From Leptidea sinapis (Eukaryota > Arthropoda > Insecta > Lepidoptera > Pieridae): DNA of 64,000 nucleotides. Below are positions 29,401 to 35,400 of this stretch, piece by piece. Under the pieces are notes generated by a model, which had not been told where the DNA came from, made no database searches, and was given only the letters and a program-made list of their open reading frames with translations. Location of the stretch: positions 4,724,501-4,788,500 of the forward strand of contig NC_066279.1 of NCBI RefSeq assembly GCF_905404315.1. Reading direction: 5' to 3'. Made by a program: the position numbers and the translations under genes. Each line of letters opens with the position of its first letter. Position 1 is the first letter of the stretch.

Positions 29401-32400
29401 GAGAAACAAATAGAAGATGAGACTCGGTAAAACGTTCCACAAAACAAACCTGACCAGATCGGATTTCGAGCCAAAAATCTTTAAAACCATTACAGATACA
29501 CATGAAATTAAGTTCTATAAGTAATCTTACCACTATTATTTCTGATATCAGTTACAGCTTCACTTTGCTTGAGTGGCATCTCATTATTTTCGTTCATATC
29601 AGCAGTTTGATTACTGTCTTCAGAAAAAAGTAAATGTAGTTTGATGGAGTCAGAGGAATCCTCATCTTGGTTGTCAGTCTTTCCATCCACTTTCGGTTTA
29701 TCCGTTTGCGACTTTTCTCTAACCGACGACAGATTGGATTTTGGTTGTGTTAGATTGAGTTCATCAACTATGGAAGCTCTTTGTTTATTAGCTTTGTTTT
29801 TTGTTTCATTTTTCAAATTTAGAGATGTGTCTACTAATTTGTTTTTACTTTGTTTACTTTTGTTTAAGTTGCTGAGAACAGAATCATAGTTTTGGATTAT
29901 GTTATTAGTATCCTCATCAGATGATGTATCATCAGCAGTATTGGCTTCAAGAGGATCATTTGAAATATCTTTATTTACTTGAGTATTATTAGCGTATTCT
30001 GCATCTACAAAATTAAGAGTACTGTTCACGCATTGTAAGGAAGAATTTGGTTCCTTCTTCACAGTCTCAAGGGGATCATTTTCTTCTAATGCTTCATTTA
30101 CTACTGTCATTTCTTTTTCACTTATGTTACTTTTGTCATGGGCAGACTCTGATAATGAATTACTTTTTCGTGATGTAGATAAACGGTTTTGAAATGAAGA
30201 TGTTTTGCTGCCATTTTCTGATAAATTTTCAGAATTCAAGCGCATTCTAATTCTTTTCTTTTGTTTGATTTGTTTTTCAACTTCAGAATCGGAAGAGTCA
30301 CTACTATCTGTATTTTGTATTTCTGGACTTGTATTTGATTTTAATTTTTTTGACTTATGGCGTGCCTCATACATTTCTCTAGATGCTTTTTTCTGTTCTT
30401 TGATCATTCGACTATTATACTTTTCCTTAGACTTTGTCGTCATCTTAAGCTCATTATCACTCATTGATAAGTCATCATCAGTCCCTTCTAACAACTGGTC
30501 ATCTTCTTCATCAGAACTAACAATGAATGAGTCTTTCTCATAATCTGAATCATCACATGATGCATCCTCCGATGTCAATGTCTGACCTTTCTCAATTATT
30601 TCATTTTGCTCTTCATAACGACGATCTTCTTCATCACGGCTGTCGCCAGATTCATAATCGTCACCGGCGTCACTAGCTTCATTGCTTAGCAAATCGTTCT
30701 TTTCAGGACTTCCACCCTCAGAACTTTCTTCGTCACTGCTATCTAAATTCGATGAAGGTTTGGAAGTATGTAATTTATGCTTATTAGTTTGATTCTTGTC
30801 TATTTCATTAGTGTCTATATTATGTGTAATAATAGAAGCATTTAAAGGCACTGCCACTTTTTTCAAAGTTTTATTCTGTAAAGGTGTGCTCGTCAAACAA
30901 TTTAGAGACAAGTTTTTTTTATTAGTATCTATATTATGAGTATTATCCAGTTCTACTGCTGAATTTGATAAAATTTTACTATTATTTGCTATTATTGAAC
31001 TCTTTCTTAATTTACTTGTTGCATTTAATGAATTATCCTTAACCTCTGATAATATCAGAGTACTTTTGTTTTCAGTTTTATCCAAGTTTTGTGAAACTGA
31101 TATCTCTTTCTGTTTGAAATCAGATTTTTCCAGGAGAGACACTTGTGATTGATGTGATGGGTTTTCCTTGTGTGCCGTTTCGGAGTCCGTTTTTTCAGTA
31201 TCTATTATAAAACTTTCGGGCATGGTTTCATCAACATCCATCGGTTCAACACTCTCACTAAGACATTTTGTGTTAGATGTTGATATTGATGAAGTTATTT
31301 TAAGTACCTCTGGTGATCCACTTTCAAGGCTTGTTACTACAGGTACACATTGATCTTCAAAAGCTTTATTAGAGTTTGAATCTGAATCCTCTATAAATAT
31401 TTCTGGAGTCCCATTTTTAATTGGACCTTTATTGAAAAAATCCACGGCAGAAGTATCACATTCTATGGATGATTTAGTTTTTGTATCGGCATCTAAAATT
31501 TCTTTAATTGCATCACGCGTCTTTTCTGGAGAATTCAAAACTATTGATTTATTTTTAGTTCCTATTTTCTTTTTTGACCACTCATTGTCACTAAAGAAAT
31601 TACTTTCTTTTACTTTAACATCACTTGATAAGGATTTAGTTCGTTTTTTATTAGTCTTGGGTTTAGAATAAATATGTGATGTACTTTTATTCATTTGTCC
31701 ACTTTGGTTTTTATCAACAGTTTCTATGTTTTCCGTCGGAATGGAGTTCGTTATCTTATCTTGTACAATAACTTGGGATGTAGAATTTATAGTTTCAGAA
31801 ATACAGTTGTTTTTTTTCATTACTTCCTTATCATCATCAACACTTTCTACATTGTTTTTTTTATCAGAAGTTAAATCTGAAAAAAAAAAATATGTTGTGT
31901 AAACACGCTAACTCCTTTACAACTTTCTGTTGCTTTGCAGATGTGCAAACCATCACAAAAGTTATCATTTCAATATATGAGTCTAGCCATAAATATTATT
32001 ACAAGCTAAATGTTAATAAATTTTAATTTTTTTTAAACAAAATTTTTGGAATGTGTTTGTTATATTAACTGCAATCATTTTCTGCCATTTCACTTATTTT
32101 TTTAATATTAATAACTTAATGTTAACCCTCAACTGGTATCGTGGGGGCCGCGCGGCCCCGCACCTACCCATGACGTTTTCTTGGTTTTTTAATAAACTAA
32201 GCATCGTGAGCAGCCGCCATTTTAAGTATTGTAATTACGTTGCTATTCGCGGCGGGTGCCAGACGTTCGTCGCTGTGTCACTTACTGGGACCCAGGAATG
32301 CACGTGCTGGTGTCCGCGTGGCCCCCACGATACCAGTTCTTATTTTTTATGACAGTAAGGGACGAGACGAGCAAGGCGTTCCGCTAATGGTAATTGATAC

Positions 32401-35400
32401 GCCCTGACAATTATCCAAGCATGGCTGTAAGGCAACATTCTGGACTTAACAAGGTCCAAAGAATGAACCTCGTCTAATTCAGATCTGAAGTCATTGGACT
32501 AAATTAGTAAGTATTGTAGGTTTTAGAAGATATGGTCTGCTCTAAACGACACGCCGAGATCGCAATACTTAAGGAATCTTTAGAAAAAGCAGTGACTAAA
32601 TGTCGAAACTGTGTTTAACTCCTGGGCCAGATAGATAGAGGGCTTCTTTAAACGCGCGCCTCTGGAACGCCTATTTAGCACATACAATGAAATCTTTTCA
32701 GATATTGACATATTATGTATATCGGAACTACAATTCAAATCAGCAATTAATAGCACATTGAAACAGCATCAACTTAAATAATGTTATTAAATTAAATTTA
32801 AACTTAAATCTCATTGTTATGAAATTAAATATTCTCATTGGAGACTTATATCTAACCTCATAATAATATTGTAAGCAAATCTGTTTGTAATAATCTCTTG
32901 ATATTAGAGTCTGCTTTTCTTTCTTGTTATCTAACACTTATATAGTAACCAGTGGACATTGTCGTTGGTTATGCACTTAGTACTACTTATGTTATTTCTT
33001 CCTCTAATGTAATCATCTAGTGTGTAATTGTTTTGTGTCCCAAATAAAATAAAATAAAGCCAAGCATTCCAAATAAAATTCAGTTTTATGTATTTTAGTC
33101 TACGCTAAATAAAATATGTTATAGTGAAATAGAATTTTTATTGGTACTAATAGAAGTTTTGACCAGAAGTTAGTCTATACTAAGCATATAATATGTGGGC
33201 TCTGTCTGTCAAATTTAATTTTGTTATGAAAATTGTGATCTATAAATATTTTTGGCACCAATTGTATTGGATTTTTATTTTTTTTTACCTTTTTTAACTT
33301 AGAATAGCCTTGAACAATACTAATGGAACGAAATTTACATGTAGATCATATAATTGCTTTGAGTTCAGGAAGCAATGTTCAACTCCATATCATAATTAAT
33401 TTCAATACTGTTAGCGACAGTGCAGGCACAGGTAATGTGAGTACAACTTTTTCTATAGTATCTAGAAACAAGTATAAAGTAGTAGTAGTAGTAAAGTATC
33501 TAAAAATACTGTACCTAATTTACTAGAAGAATTATCATGTTGATCATTATGAGATTTATTCATGTTTCTAGAATTTCTTCTTATTTTTTGTGGGCTCTTT
33601 CTAATCTCACTAACATCTAAGTCACTTGTCAGCTTATTTTCAGTTTCCTCAGCTGTTATATTTGTCACTTTGTTTGAGACTGTCTCATCTAAAACAAAAA
33701 TAAATTGTTAGGTGATATATTTGTCGAAATTTTTAATTCCGTTGATTTGTGTTTAAATTTTAATATTTTCAATACATTTCAATATTTTCTTAACCTCTAA
33801 ATTAACCTTAAATGATCTTATGGAGATTGGTGGCCTTGAAGATCATTAGACTGCGACAAATCCAACATGTTCCATACTTTAATAGTATGTAAAAGTGGCT
33901 GAATACAGTTCTGGCTGGAATCCATATGGACTGAAAGACTATTAAATATACTACACTGACAATCTTACATTGATTCCTTTCATGAATCTTATTATATCTT
34001 GACAAAGAAGGTATCTTAAAACTAACTCCAAAAATAAAAGAATTACAGCAGTAACAAATTCTTTACATTCATGTGCTAGCTGCTCCCCATGTATTAAGTT
34101 AAATATTTGCATAAAAAAAAATTATTAAAGTGGGCGTTACTTTGCGGAAATCCATAATTACACAAATGATTTAAGTTTTCTTTGGTGTTAATTCAGCCAA
34201 TATTTGTCTTTAAACAATTCGACACGTGTTTCGCCTCTACACGAGGCATCTTCAGGACGTGTTGTCTCGCCAAAATCTCTCAAGACTCAGTCTCGTGCCA
34301 GATTCATGTCAAATTGTTTAAAAACACAACACTAAAGAAAACTTAAATCATTTGTATAAATATTTGCATGCTAGGAATAGTGGTAACAAAAAAAAATATA
34401 ACATTATTATAATATTTTAACACCATTGTATTTTGCAAGTAAATATATTATTACTATTGAAAGAGCAGTTTTTTCAGTTTGATGTAATACAAATAGTGTA
34501 CCTGATCTACTTGACGAATCATCATGTTGAGATTTATTCATGTTTCTAGAATTTCTTCTAATTTTTTGTGGACTTTTTCTAATCTCACCAGCATCTATTT
34601 CACTTGTTGTCAGCTTGTTTTCAATTTCCTCAGTTGTTATATGAGCCAGTTTGTTTGAGACTGTCTCATCTAAAACAAAAATGAATTGTTCAGTGATAGA
34701 TTGTTACAATTACATGCTTACTGAGTCATATCTAAGTTTATATTCTAAGGATTAATAATGCTGGTTCATCACACAGCACAGTAAACATAAATCTTTTTGA
34801 TATGGGTACATAAAAAAACCCAATGTCAAGTATCAGAGTCTAGCAGTAGGAGTAGTAGCTCCTATCAAAGTTGTTTAGTACTTGAAAGTTAATCTAAATA
34901 AAAGAATAAATCTACATAAAGTTTGTACAAATGTTGTAGCAATTAATTAATAATATCATTAGAGGTAATCTCGCAACAACCAGTAAAAAGAGAATAATTA
35001 CTAAGACAGTAAGAAATGCAACAGCTTATGACAAAAAATGATGAATACTTTACCTATCTCACTTGAAGAAACATCATTTTGAGTATTCATTGGTTTATCC
35101 ATAGTTTTGGCAATCTTCTCCAATATTCGAGGACTACGGCGAATCTCACCACTGTCTGAGCCACATGTTGATAGGTTACTCTGACTTATAGATTTTCTCA
35201 GATTATTCTCAGGTTCTTCAGCTATCGCTTCTGTTAATTGTGTCACTGGTTTTGAAACTGCTACTTCACCTAAAACGAAAATATCAGTATTAATAATATT
35301 TTGTATTTTTTTTTTCAAATACAAATATTTTATTAGGTCTCAAAAGAAAAACGTATTATACAAAAAAGCCATGTACATGCTACTACATACTCATTATTAA

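Noticed and set aside
29641..31671. Plus-strand open frames of 60-112 codons rich in S, F and L
   Set aside because: They are antisense shadows of the large exon 8, produced by its lysine/glutamate/serine codon use.
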